Shown here: positions 51,782 to 59,492 of the stretch, in pieces | Position numbering within the stretch: position 1 is the first letter of the stretch | Layout of the letters: each line of letters starts with the position of its first letter | Assembly (NCBI RefSeq): GCF_026125825.1 | Contig: NZ_JAHCKK010000005.1 | Location: forward strand, 1 to 64,000 | Direction: 5' to 3' | Source: Hydrogenophaga sp. | GTDB lineage: Bacteria; Pseudomonadota; Gammaproteobacteria; Burkholderiales; Burkholderiaceae_C | DNA: 64,000 bases | Translations under genes and position numbers: made by a program | Notes under the pieces: generated by a model | Told to the model about the DNA's origin: nothing | Seen by the model: the letters and a program-made list of their open reading frames with translations, nothing else | Database searches by the model: none

Positions 51782-52582
51782 ATGAAGAACCCACCCGATC
51801 CGACCCCGTCCGAGGACAGCTTTGGCAGCTCGCCCACCAACCGATCCCTGGAGCGCGGCATCCTGATCCTGCGTGCCTTTCGCCCCGGCTCCAGCTGGCT
51901 GGGCAACGGCGACCTCGCGGAGCGCACCGGCCTGTCGCCCTCCACCATCAGCCGCCTCACGCAGACCCTGGTGGGCGCGGGCCTGCTGCAGCACGACCGC
52001 CAGCGCCGCGCGTACCGGCTCGCGCCGCCGGTGCTGAGCTTCGCGCACGCCATGCGGGCGGGCTCCCAGGTGCTCGCGGTGGCCGCGCCGCGCATGCGCG
52101 CACTGGCCGAAAGCCAGCGCGTCAACGTGGGCCTGGCCGCGCCCGACCACGACGAGATGGTGTACCTCGAATCCATCCGCTACAACCGCCGCGTGGCGCT
52201 GCGCAACGTGGTCTCGGGCCAGCGGGTGCCGATGGAACTCACCTCGCTGGGCCGGGCCTACCTCTCCACCGTGCCGGCGGGCCGGCGCAAGGCGCTGTTC
52301 GCCGTGTTCCAGCGGCGCTGCGGCAGCCACTGGCCCGAGGTGCAGGCCGACATCCTGGCGGCCATCCGGCAAGTGCACGAGCAGGGCTACTGCGCGGCGT
52401 CCTGGCAGCCCGAGGTGGTGGCCATGGCCATGCCGCTGAGCACGGTGGAAGGTGTGCACGTGCTCAACCTCAGCGTCTCCACCGACGAGCCGCTCTCGCG
52501 CGTGGTGCGCGAGCTCTCGGGCTCGCTCAAGGCGCTGGCCGCGGATCTGCAGGGCGCGCTGGCGCGGGAGACGGTGGCATGA
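51782..52582 (+). CDS. IclR-family transcriptional regulator
   Basis: A 266-aa regulator. The winged helix-turn-helix (RSLERGILILRAFRPGSSWLGNGDLAERTGLSPSTISRLTQTLVGAGLL) is followed by the IclR effector domain, with ESIRYNRRVALRNVVSGQRVPM and TSLGRAYLSTVP. The ATG at 51782 starts just after the palindrome and has no evident ribosome site, so the message may have a very short leader. It lies at one end of the region it presumably controls; the other palindrome marks the far end 6.9 kb away. Confidence 0.92.
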   Translation: MKNPPDPTPSEDSFGSSPTNRSLERGILILRAFRPGSSWLGNGDLAERTGLSPSTISRLTQTLVGAGLLQHDRQRRAYRLAPPVLSFAHAMRAGSQVLAVAAPRMRALAESQRVNVGLAAPDHDEMVYLESIRYNRRVALRNVVSGQRVPMELTSLGRAYLSTVPAGRRKALFAVFQRRCGSHWPEVQADILAAIRQVHEQGYCAASWQPEVVAMAMPLSTVEGVHVLNLSVSTDEPLSRVVRELSGSLKALAADLQGALARETVA

Positions 52583-52649
52583 GCGCGCCCGGGCCGGCCG
52601 TGTGCGGTGCCGAACAGACCTGGCGGGCGCGCCTGCTTACAAAGGCGCC

Positions 52650-53189
52650 ATGATGAAAAAACTGCCTTCCCTGTTCTGGCCGGCCGCGCTGCTCGCTGGC
52701 GCCTTGCTCGCCTCCGGGTGTGCCGTGCGCGTGCCCGACAACGTGCGACCCGTGACCTCCTTCGATGTCAAGCGGTACGCGGGCACCTGGTACGAGCTGG
52801 CGCGCATCGACCACCGCTTCGAGAAAGGCCTGGTCAACACCACCGCGCAATACAGCCTGAACCCGGACGGCACCGTCAAAGTGGTCAACCGCGGCTTCAA
52901 CCCGGCGAAGAACGAGTGGAAGGAGGCCACTGGCACGGCCCGCTTCCTGGGCGACCCCGGCACGGCCGCGCTGAAGGTGTCCTTCTTCGGGCCCTTCTAC
53001 GGCGGCTACAACGTGGTTCACCTCAGCGACGACTACCAGACCGCGCTCGTGATCGGCAACACGCGCGATTACTTCTGGCTGCTTTCGCGGCAGAAGACGA
53101 TGCCCGAGGCGCAGAAACAGGCGCTGCTGGCCCAGGCTGCCCGCATGGGGGTGGACCTGAACAAGGTGATCCACGTTCCCCAGCAATGA
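52650..53189 (+). CDS. Outer-membrane lipocalin lipoprotein (Blc type)
   Basis: A 179-aa lipoprotein. Signal peptide with lipobox LLASGC (Cys near residue 24), then the lipocalin barrel: KRYAGTWYELARIDHRFEKGL is the G-x-W-Y signature, followed by VVNRGFNPAKNEWKEATGTARF and the family's FFGPFYGGYNVV and YFWLLSRQKTMP. Bacterial lipocalins bind fatty acids or lysophospholipids and are linked to envelope stress. The residue after Cys is Ala, so transport to the outer membrane by Lol is expected. It is apparently a single gene. The start is the first ATG of ATGATG; frames upstream are unrelated. Confidence 0.93.
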   Translation: MMKKLPSLFWPAALLAGALLASGCAVRVPDNVRPVTSFDVKRYAGTWYELARIDHRFEKGLVNTTAQYSLNPDGTVKVVNRGFNPAKNEWKEATGTARFLGDPGTAALKVSFFGPFYGGYNVVHLSDDYQTALVIGNTRDYFWLLSRQKTMPEAQKQALLAQAARMGVDLNKVIHVPQQ

Positions 53190-53210
53190 GCGGGGGTGTT
53201 GCCGGGCGGT

Positions 53211-53248
53211 GAAAGCCCGGTGACGAATTCACGCTTTCACGGGCTTTC
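53211..53248. repeat. Long stem-loop after the lipocalin gene
   Basis: GAAAGCCCG (53211-53219) pairs with CGGGCTTTC (53240-53248), and the loop holds a second small dyad GTGA-CGAAT-TCAC. It sits 22 bp after the lipocalin stop. It could stabilise or end the message, but no T run follows, so it is not called an intrinsic terminator. Confidence 0.6.
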
Positions 53249-53326
53249 TGCGCCTGGCGGGCGGTGGGGGCCGCGCGTGCGCGCCAGGGTCTGCAGAATC
53301 CAGCCAGTCGAACTTCTCTTCTGGCC

Positions 53327-53785
53327 ATGCCCGTCATCCCGTTTCCCTTGTCCCACAGCCGGCCTAGCGCGCCCGCCGAGCGTGCCCCGGAGCCACCCGG
53401 GCGCCTGCGGCCCGACGAAGTGGATGCGCTGACCCAGCTGGACTTCTACGACCGCGCCCGTTCGCATGAAGACAACGGCACGCTGCTCATCGAGCCCGAG
53501 GACGAGGCCCAGCTGGTGCGCTACCTGGAATTCCACGGCCTGCGCCTGCCGCGCGCGGTGGCGGCCAGACAGGTGCTGGAGCTGTGCAACGACCTGCGCT
53601 GGTCCTACGGCGAGGCCGTGCGCTGCGCGGCGCGCGGCGAGGCCGACATCGCCGTCCACTTCCCCGGGCTCAACGCCGAGAAGCTGGACTACGTTCGCGC
53701 CATCGCCAGCCAAGAGCGGGGGATGGCGCGGGACCTCGCGAGAAAGCTCTTCGCCGGTCGCGGCGGCGAGGTGTTTCTGTACTGA
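53327..53785 (+). CDS. Conserved hypothetical protein
   Basis: A 152-aa soluble protein that I do not recognise. A Pro-rich N-terminal stretch (about 1-30, PFPLSHSRPSAPAERAPEPPG) is followed by a charged, mostly helical body with LTQLDFYDRARSHEDNGTLLIEPEDEAQLVRYLEFHGLRLPR. No signal peptide, membrane helix, metal site or known motif can be seen. Codon use is that of the surrounding genes and the frame is well kept, so it looks real. The start at 53327 is preferred to a codon 63 bases upstream within an uncertain leader. It lies alone between the lipocalin and a convergent monooxygenase gene. Confidence 0.7.
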   Translation: MPVIPFPLSHSRPSAPAERAPEPPGRLRPDEVDALTQLDFYDRARSHEDNGTLLIEPEDEAQLVRYLEFHGLRLPRAVAARQVLELCNDLRWSYGEAVRCAARGEADIAVHFPGLNAEKLDYVRAIASQERGMARDLARKLFAGRGGEVFLY

Positions 53786-53868
53786 GGGAGGGCCCAGGGC
53801 GCAGACCAGCACGGCACGAACGCCCCCGGGTCCTGGCGATCCCGAACAACGGCGCTGCCTCGACGGAG

Positions 53869-55473
53869 TCAGTCGCCGCGGGCCATCGCCAGCACCTCGC
53901 GCGCCTGTGCCGCGTCCGTCCCCGGCGTGTCCGAGGTCCAGGCAACGAAGCTGTCGGGCCGCACCAGCACCAGTCGGGCCTCGTAGCGCGCGGCCTCGCC
54001 GGTCCGGGCGTCTTCCACCACATTCAGTGGCAGCGCCATGGCGGCTGCGGCTTCCTGGAACGCCTGCACCTCATCGGCGCTGGCACCCAGGGCGATCAGG
54101 GTGAAGCCAGGCCCGAAGGCCTCGTACACGTTGCGGCCGCTGGACAGCACGGCCGGCGCGATGTGGTGCCCGGACCGTGCGGCGAACTGGTGGGAGCCCA
54201 CCGAGCTCGGGCTTTTCCCGCTGCCGTCGCGCTGCACCACGGGCGAGCCTTCGTAGTTCGGCTCGAAGGCGTGCACCTCGCCCACCGCGCCCTGGGCGCG
54301 GGCCTGCCAGGCGGCGTCGAAACGCGCCTGGTCGACGGCCGGGTCGTGCGTCTCGAGGAACTCGCGGTCGGTGTCGATGGCTTTGGCGATGAAGTCGCGG
54401 ATCGTGGAGCCAAACACCGGGCGGCGTTCCGCGTCGTACGAGTCAAGCAGCTGTTCGCCGCCCCAACCCTGCAGGGTGGACGCCAGCTTCCAGCCCAGGT
54501 TGCGCGCGTCCTCCAGGCCGGAGTTCACGCCATAGCCACCGTACGGCGGGTGGCTGTGCGCGGCATCGCCGGCGATGAAGACCCGGCCCTGGCGGTACTG
54601 GTCGGCCAGCATGAAGCGCAGGTCCCAGAAACCGATGTGCTCGAACTCGACTTCGAACGATGCGCCCACCGCCTCGTGCAGGTAGGCGGCAAAGTCGAAG
54701 TTGTCTATGGTGGTGCCCGGCGGCACCGGCGCGTGGAAAAACCAGGTGCTTCCCAGGTCCACCCGGCCGAAGAACTTCCAGTAGCCCTTCAGGCCAGGCT
54801 GCAGCACGTTGTAGTAGGACTTGCCAGGGTAGCGCTTGAGCAACTCGTGCAGGCCTTCGGACTTGAACACCAGCAGCACCATCATGCGGTCGTGGTCGGT
54901 CCGGGTCTGGGTCAGTCCGGCCTTGTCACGGATCACCGAGCGCGCGCCGTCGCAGCCCACGGCGTAGGCCGCGCGCAGCACTTGGCGGCCCGAGCCGCCA
55001 CGCTCTGCCACGCTGACTGTCACGCACTCGGCGTCCTGTTGCACGTCCTGCGCTTCCCAGCCGTACAAGGTCTGCACGCTGGGCAGTTGCGCGACGCGGC
55101 GGCGCAGCACGGCCTCGGTGGCGTACTGCGGCAGCCGCTCGTTGGTGGTGAAGTAGTACGATTTGACGAGGTCGCGCTGCAGCCAGTCATAGTGCGGGCC
55201 CAGCAGGGTGCCATAGGCCGTCAGGCCACCAATGCCGTATTCGGGGGGAATGGTGCGCGCGGCGCGCAGTGCCTGCTCCGCGCCCCAGGCATGGAAGTGC
55301 TCCATGGTGCGCTGGGTCAGGTTCTGGCCCTTGGGGATCGGCTGCGGCTGCGGGTAGCGCTCCACCACCACGCAGCGCACACCGCGCTGGCCCAGCTCGA
55401 TCGCCAGGCCCATGCCCACCGGTCCGCCACCGACGATGACCACCTCGGTGTCGAACGTGTTGTCGTTGCTCAT
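53869..55473 (-). CDS. FAD-dependent monooxygenase (PheA/MhpA-type aromatic hydroxylase)
   Basis: A 534-aa flavoprotein hydroxylase. The FAD-binding loop EVVIVGGGPVGMGLAIELGQRG is at the N terminus; CDGARSVIRDKAGL is the D-G motif, and FIAGDAAHSHPPYGGYGVNSGLEDARNLGWKL is the GD motif block holding the flavin ribityl. The C-terminal 150 residues form the thioredoxin-like domain of the phenol hydroxylase group. It would hydroxylate an aromatic acid or phenol with NAD(P)H and oxygen. The ATG at 55473 is the first true start. It follows the TctC gene by 17 bp, so uptake and hydroxylation are linked. Confidence 0.9.
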   Translation of the reverse strand: MSNDNTFDTEVVIVGGGPVGMGLAIELGQRGVRCVVVERYPQPQPIPKGQNLTQRTMEHFHAWGAEQALRAARTIPPEYGIGGLTAYGTLLGPHYDWLQRDLVKSYYFTTNERLPQYATEAVLRRRVAQLPSVQTLYGWEAQDVQQDAECVTVSVAERGGSGRQVLRAAYAVGCDGARSVIRDKAGLTQTRTDHDRMMVLLVFKSEGLHELLKRYPGKSYYNVLQPGLKGYWKFFGRVDLGSTWFFHAPVPPGTTIDNFDFAAYLHEAVGASFEVEFEHIGFWDLRFMLADQYRQGRVFIAGDAAHSHPPYGGYGVNSGLEDARNLGWKLASTLQGWGGEQLLDSYDAERRPVFGSTIRDFIAKAIDTDREFLETHDPAVDQARFDAAWQARAQGAVGEVHAFEPNYEGSPVVQRDGSGKSPSSVGSHQFAARSGHHIAPAVLSSGRNVYEAFGPGFTLIALGASADEVQAFQEAAAAMALPLNVVEDARTGEAARYEARLVLVRPDSFVAWTSDTPGTDAAQAREVLAMARGD

Positions 55474-55490
55474 GTTCAATGGGTGCTTTC

Positions 55491-56486
55491 TCAGTCGGCG
55501 GTGATGCCCTGGGCCTTGATCAGGCTGGCCCAGCGTTGGGCGTCGGTCGCCATCAATTGCTGGAACGCTTCCGGGGTGGAATGGGCAGGCGTCATGCCCT
55601 GGGTTTCAAAGGCGGTCGCGATCGCGGGTTGCGCGAGGATGTCGCGCAGTTCCTTGTTCAGCTGATCGATCAGCGGGCGCGGTGTGCCCGCGGGCGCCAG
55701 CACGCCGTACCACATGTCCACGTTCAGGTTGCCCAGGTTTAGGCTGCTGAGCGGCGGCACGTCGGGCAGCAGCGGGTTCGCCTGGCTGGAGCTGATGGCC
55801 AGCGCCTTGAGCTTGCCCGCCTTGATGTGTTGCAGCGCCACGTGGATGGGCAGGAACATGAGCTCGATCTGCCCGCCCAGCAGGTCGGTCACGGCCGGTG
55901 CCGTGCCCCGGTAGCCGATGTGGGTGATGGAAATTTTGGCGCGGTTCTTCAGCAACTCCATCGCCAGGTGGTGCGGTGTGCCGGCGCCGGGCGAGCCGTA
56001 GTTGAGAGCGCCCGGGCGCGCGCGGGCGCGGTCGAGCAAGTCTTTGAGCGAATCGATCCTGGTGTTGGGATGGGTCACCAGCAACAGCTGGCCCCAGCTC
56101 GTGAGCGAGACGGCCGCCAGGTCCTTCACCGGGTTGAAGCCCGCGTTCGGGTACAGCGCGGCGTTCATCACCAGCGTGTTGACGCTCACCAGCAGCGTGC
56201 TGCCGTCCGGTGTGGCGCGAACCACCTCCTGGGTGCCGATGTTGCCGGAGGCGCCGGCCTTGTTCTCGACGAAGAATGGCCGCTTCAGGCGCTCGGCCAG
56301 CTGGGGTGCGATCTGGCGCGCGATCAGGTCGATGCCGGTGCCCGGGGTGAAGGGCACCACCAGGCGCACCGGCCCGTTCGCGGGGGCCTGGGCCTGCACG
56401 AAAGGCGCGGCCACTGTGGCCAGGCCACCGAGCACGAGGCGTCGTCGAAAAGGGGAGCGGGGAAGAAGCGTGGAAAGGCGGTTCAT
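55491..56486 (-). CDS. Bug-type periplasmic solute-binding protein (TctC family)
   Basis: A 331-aa exported protein. The leader has RSPFRRRLVLGGLATVAAPFVQAQA with a twin-arginine-like core, and the mature part begins NGPVRLVVPFTPGTGIDLIAR, then ENKAGASGNIGTQEVVRATPDGSTLL. It diverges from a LysR gene and is followed by an FAD monooxygenase gene, suggesting an aromatic acid as ligand. The usual GGAGACAAC leader is present. Confidence 0.93.
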   Translation of the reverse strand: MNRLSTLLPRSPFRRRLVLGGLATVAAPFVQAQAPANGPVRLVVPFTPGTGIDLIARQIAPQLAERLKRPFFVENKAGASGNIGTQEVVRATPDGSTLLVSVNTLVMNAALYPNAGFNPVKDLAAVSLTSWGQLLLVTHPNTRIDSLKDLLDRARARPGALNYGSPGAGTPHHLAMELLKNRAKISITHIGYRGTAPAVTDLLGGQIELMFLPIHVALQHIKAGKLKALAISSSQANPLLPDVPPLSSLNLGNLNVDMWYGVLAPAGTPRPLIDQLNKELRDILAQPAIATAFETQGMTPAHSTPEAFQQLMATDAQRWASLIKAQGITAD

Positions 56487-56526
56487 GGTGTTGTCTCCAT
56501 TGGTGAGGGAGAATTAAAGCAACACC
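56487..56526. promoter_or_regulatory. Inverted repeat filling the tctC-lysR gap
   Basis: GGTGTTG (56487-56493) and CAACACC (56520-56526) are perfect 7-bp arms that touch the two divergent start codons, with 26 bp between. The only intergenic DNA is this 41-bp stretch, so both ribosome sites, both promoters or the operator must overlap the flanking genes. Confidence 0.5.
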
Positions 56527-56527
56527 T

Positions 56528-57478
56528 TTGACATTCATCAAACGGAAGATTTTGAAGAACTCTTCAAGAAAACTGATCAATGTAGGCAGCCGGCAACTCC
56601 AGGCCTTCCTCGAGGTCGCGCGCCTGCGCAGCTTTGCCAAGGCGGCCGAACAGGTGCACCTGTCGCCCTCGGGCATGAGCATGCTGGTCAAGGAGCTGGA
56701 AGACCAGGTAGGCGCACGCCTGTTCGACCGTACCACGCGCTCGGTCACGCTCACCGACGCCGGGCGGCGGCTGCAGCCGGTGGCCGAGCGCATCGTTGCC
56801 GAGCTGCGCGCCATCGACGATGTGATCGGCGGCACGGAAGCGGCGGTGCGCTCGCGCATCGACGTGGCGGCCACACCCATGGTCTCGGCCAGCCTGCTGC
56901 CGGAGGTCATCAGCGCCTTCAACCAGAGCCATCCGCAGGTGCAGATCCACCTGGCGGATGTGGACGTGAGCGTGGTGCGGCAGCGCATCCTCGAGGGCGA
57001 GGCCGACATCGGCCTGGGCTTTTTCATCAAGCCCGCTGTGGGCCTGCAGCGCCAGCCGCTGTGCAAGTTCCGGCTGATGCGCATCAGCCCGCCGGGCAAG
57101 GGCGCTGGCGGCCTGGGCCCCAGCCAGATGTGGAGCAGCCTGGCGGAGCTGCCACTCATCAGTCTGCCGGTCGACAACCCGATCCAGGCGGTGATTGAGA
57201 AGCACCTCGCACGCCTTGGGCGCGCGCACGAGGAGCGCCCGCGCATGAACCTGATCGGCACCCTGATCGCCATGGTGCGCGCCGGCCGTGGCCATGCCAT
57301 CGTGCCGTCCTTCGCCCTGGAGGACTGCCTGCGCCAGGGGCTCAAGGTGTCCATGCTCAGCAACCCCACGGTGCACATCGAGCTGCATGTGGTATCGCTG
57401 CGCGGCACGCAGCCTAAGCTGGCGGCCAAGGCCTTCGCCTCGGCCGTGCGCAATGCCGCGTCGCGCCTGCCGGGCTAG
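56528..57478 (+). CDS. LysR-family regulator with a non-ATG start
   Basis: A 316-aa regulator: helix-turn-helix SRQLQAFLEVARLRSFAKAAEQVHLSPSGMSMLVKELEDQVG and a standard effector domain. No ATG precedes the DNA-binding domain. A TTG at 56528 or one at 56552 must serve as start; neither has an obvious ribosome site, so the start is uncertain by eight residues. It is divergent from the tctC-monooxygenase operon, its likely target, and convergent with another LysR gene by a 4-bp overlap. Confidence 0.88.
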   Translation: MTFIKRKILKNSSRKLINVGSRQLQAFLEVARLRSFAKAAEQVHLSPSGMSMLVKELEDQVGARLFDRTTRSVTLTDAGRRLQPVAERIVAELRAIDDVIGGTEAAVRSRIDVAATPMVSASLLPEVISAFNQSHPQVQIHLADVDVSVVRQRILEGEADIGLGFFIKPAVGLQRQPLCKFRLMRISPPGKGAGGLGPSQMWSSLAELPLISLPVDNPIQAVIEKHLARLGRAHEERPRMNLIGTLIAMVRAGRGHAIVPSFALEDCLRQGLKVSMLSNPTVHIELHVVSLRGTQPKLAAKAFASAVRNAASRLPG

Positions 57479-58419
57479 GCCCGGCCTTTGCCGCGCGTGG
57501 TGCGCGCCGGTCGCCGCGCCACCTCGCGCAGCGCTTCCAGCAGGCCGTCGACCGCCGCGAAACCGCATGCGTCCTTGCGCCAGTACATGGTCATGGCGCT
57601 GGGCGTCTCCAGCAGCAGCGGCAGGCGCTTGAGCATCTTCCAGCGCTCCGGCAGCTCGATCGCGCGCTCGGAGACCACGGCCACCATGTCGCTCTCGGCC
57701 ACCAGGGCGATGGTGGCGAGCAGGGAGTTGGACTGCACGCTCGCAGGGGGGATGGTGCGGCCAGCAGCCGAGAGCGCCGATTCGAGCAGGTCGCGCGCAG
57801 GGATGTCGCGCGTCCAGACCACCCAGCGCTGGGCCAGCAGGTGCGACCACTGCAGCGACTTGCGCTGCGCCAGCGGGTGGTCCGGGCGCACCGCGAAATG
57901 CAACCGCTCCTCGTAGAGCACCTCCGAGGCGAGGCTCGGGTCGTGGTACTTGGTCGCCGGGCGGCCGACCGCGATGTCGATCTCGCGTTGCGTGAGTTGC
58001 TGGAACAGGCGGTCCATCGGCGCCTCGACCAGTTCCACGCTCGCGTTGGGCATGCGGGCCAGCAAGGCCAGCACCGCCTGCGGCACCACGCCTGCGATGG
58101 TGGCGCCCGAGGCACCGATCACCGCGCGCCCGCTGCCGCCGTCGCGCAGCGCGGCCATCTCGTCCCGCGCGCGGTCGAGTTCGTTGCCGATGTGCACCGC
58201 GAACTCGCGCAGGATCAGGCCATGGGCGGTGGGCCGAAGCCCGCGCGCGTGCCGCTCGAAGAGGGTCAGTCCGATGTCGGCCTCCAGCTCCTTGAGCCAC
58301 TTCGAGAGCGCCGGCTGCGTCATGTGCAGCCGCTCGGCGGAGTGGCTGATGTTCTGCGTCTGCGCCAGGCTCACGAGGATCTGCAGGTGCCGCAGGCGCA
58401 ATCGGTTCGTCCAGTCCAT
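57475..58419 (-). CDS. LysR-family regulator (GbpR-like)
   Basis: A 314-aa LysR protein. RLRHLQILVSLAQTQNISHSAERLHMTQPALSKWLKELEADIG is the DNA-binding domain and RPTAHGLILREFAVHIGNELDRARDEM the linker helix typical of GbpR/Cbl-like proteins in Burkholderiales. The C-terminal tail is basic (RRPARTTRGKGRA). It diverges from the tctC-ALDH-decarboxylase operon across 108 bp with a TGATG-N13-CATCA dyad, so that operon is the probable target. Confidence 0.9.
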   Translation of the reverse strand: MDWTNRLRLRHLQILVSLAQTQNISHSAERLHMTQPALSKWLKELEADIGLTLFERHARGLRPTAHGLILREFAVHIGNELDRARDEMAALRDGGSGRAVIGASGATIAGVVPQAVLALLARMPNASVELVEAPMDRLFQQLTQREIDIAVGRPATKYHDPSLASEVLYEERLHFAVRPDHPLAQRKSLQWSHLLAQRWVVWTRDIPARDLLESALSAAGRTIPPASVQSNSLLATIALVAESDMVAVVSERAIELPERWKMLKRLPLLLETPSAMTMYWRKDACGFAAVDGLLEALREVARRPARTTRGKGRA

Positions 58420-58444
58420 GGGCCGTCCTGCTATGTTCGAAATG

Positions 58445-58467
58445 TGATGGATCAGAGCAATTCATCA
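58445..58467. promoter_or_regulatory. Candidate LysR operator upstream of tctC/ALDH/decarboxylase
   Basis: TGATG (58445-58449) and CATCA (58463-58467) form a dyad with a 13-bp spacer, centred 71 bp from the tctC start and 37 bp from the LysR start. Suggestive only. Confidence 0.35.
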
Positions 58468-58527
58468 TTTTACGTGGCATGGCATCGGCCAAATACTCGA
58501 AGCCTTCCAAGAACAGGAGACAAGACC

Positions 58528-59490
58528 ATGATTCGCCGAACCCTTCTGGCCTGCGCCGCGCTGTCTGCCTTCGCCGTGGCGGCGCAACCCCAGGACACCT
58601 ACCCGTCCAAGCCCATCAAGTTCATCGTGGGCTATTCGCCCGGTGGCTCCAACGACATCCTCGCGCGCATCGTCGCCAAGCGCCTGGGCGACAGCCTGGG
58701 CCAGCCGGTGGTGGTGGAAAACCGCCCCAGCACGGGCGCGATCGTGGGGGCGGTGGTGACCAAGCAGGCGCCTGCTGACGGCTACACGCTGATGATTGGC
58801 GCCAGCGGCCCGCTGGTGATCAATGCCGCCACGTACTCCAACCTGCCGTACTCGCCACAGAGAGACTTCATTCCGATCTCCACCATCGCGACCTTTCCGC
58901 TGATCGTCTCGGTCAAGGCCGACTCGCCCTTCAAGTCCATGCCCGACCTGGTGAAGTACACCAAGGAGAACCCGCAGCTCTCCAACTACGCCTCCAGCGC
59001 CTCCACTTTCCAGCTCGCCACCGAGCTGCTCAAGGAGCGCACCGGCATCCAGTCGCAGCACGTACCCTACAAAGGCAGCGGCGACTCGATGAAATCCGTG
59101 GCCGGCGGTGAGACCACGTTCAGCATGCTCGATCCCGGCCCGGCGGCCGGTGCGATCAACGGCAAGCTGGTGCGCGGCCTGGCGGTGTCGTCCGACGCGC
59201 GCAACCCGTCGTTCCCCGACATCCCCACGCTGAAAGAGCAGGGCATCGACCTGAGCATCCAGTTCTGGATCGGGCTGTTCGCCCCGGCCGGCACGCCCGC
59301 GCCCATTGTGAAGCTGCTCGAGCGCGAGGTGGCCAAGGCGGTGCAGCACCCGGAGACGCTCAAGAGCATGGCCCAGTTGGGCCTGACGCCGGCCTCCACT
59401 ACCTCGGAAGCCTTCGCGCGCCAGATCGCGCAGGAGATTCCTGCCTGGACCGAGGTTGCCCGCAAGAACAACATCCGAGCCGATCAGTGA
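58528..59490 (+). CDS. Bug-type periplasmic solute-binding protein (TctC family)
   Basis: A 320-aa secreted protein: signal MIRRTLLACAALSAFAVAAQ, then YPSKPIKFIVGYSPGGSNDILAR and ENRPSTGAIVGAVVTKQAPADGYTL. The first loop has GYSPGGSND rather than the commoner PFxxGGxxD, a change likely to affect ligand choice. An AGGAGACAAGACC leader precedes the ATG. It heads an operon with aldehyde dehydrogenase and benzoylformate decarboxylase, so an aryl 2-keto or malonate-type acid is a reasonable ligand. Confidence 0.92.
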   Translation: MIRRTLLACAALSAFAVAAQPQDTYPSKPIKFIVGYSPGGSNDILARIVAKRLGDSLGQPVVVENRPSTGAIVGAVVTKQAPADGYTLMIGASGPLVINAATYSNLPYSPQRDFIPISTIATFPLIVSVKADSPFKSMPDLVKYTKENPQLSNYASSASTFQLATELLKERTGIQSQHVPYKGSGDSMKSVAGGETTFSMLDPGPAAGAINGKLVRGLAVSSDARNPSFPDIPTLKEQGIDLSIQFWIGLFAPAGTPAPIVKLLEREVAKAVQHPETLKSMAQLGLTPASTTSEAFARQIAQEIPAWTEVARKNNIRADQ

Positions 59491-59492
59491 GC

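Noticed and set aside
53211-53248. Intrinsic terminator after the lipocalin gene
   Set aside because: The stem is 9 bp with a 20-base loop and no T run follows, so it is listed as a stem-loop only.
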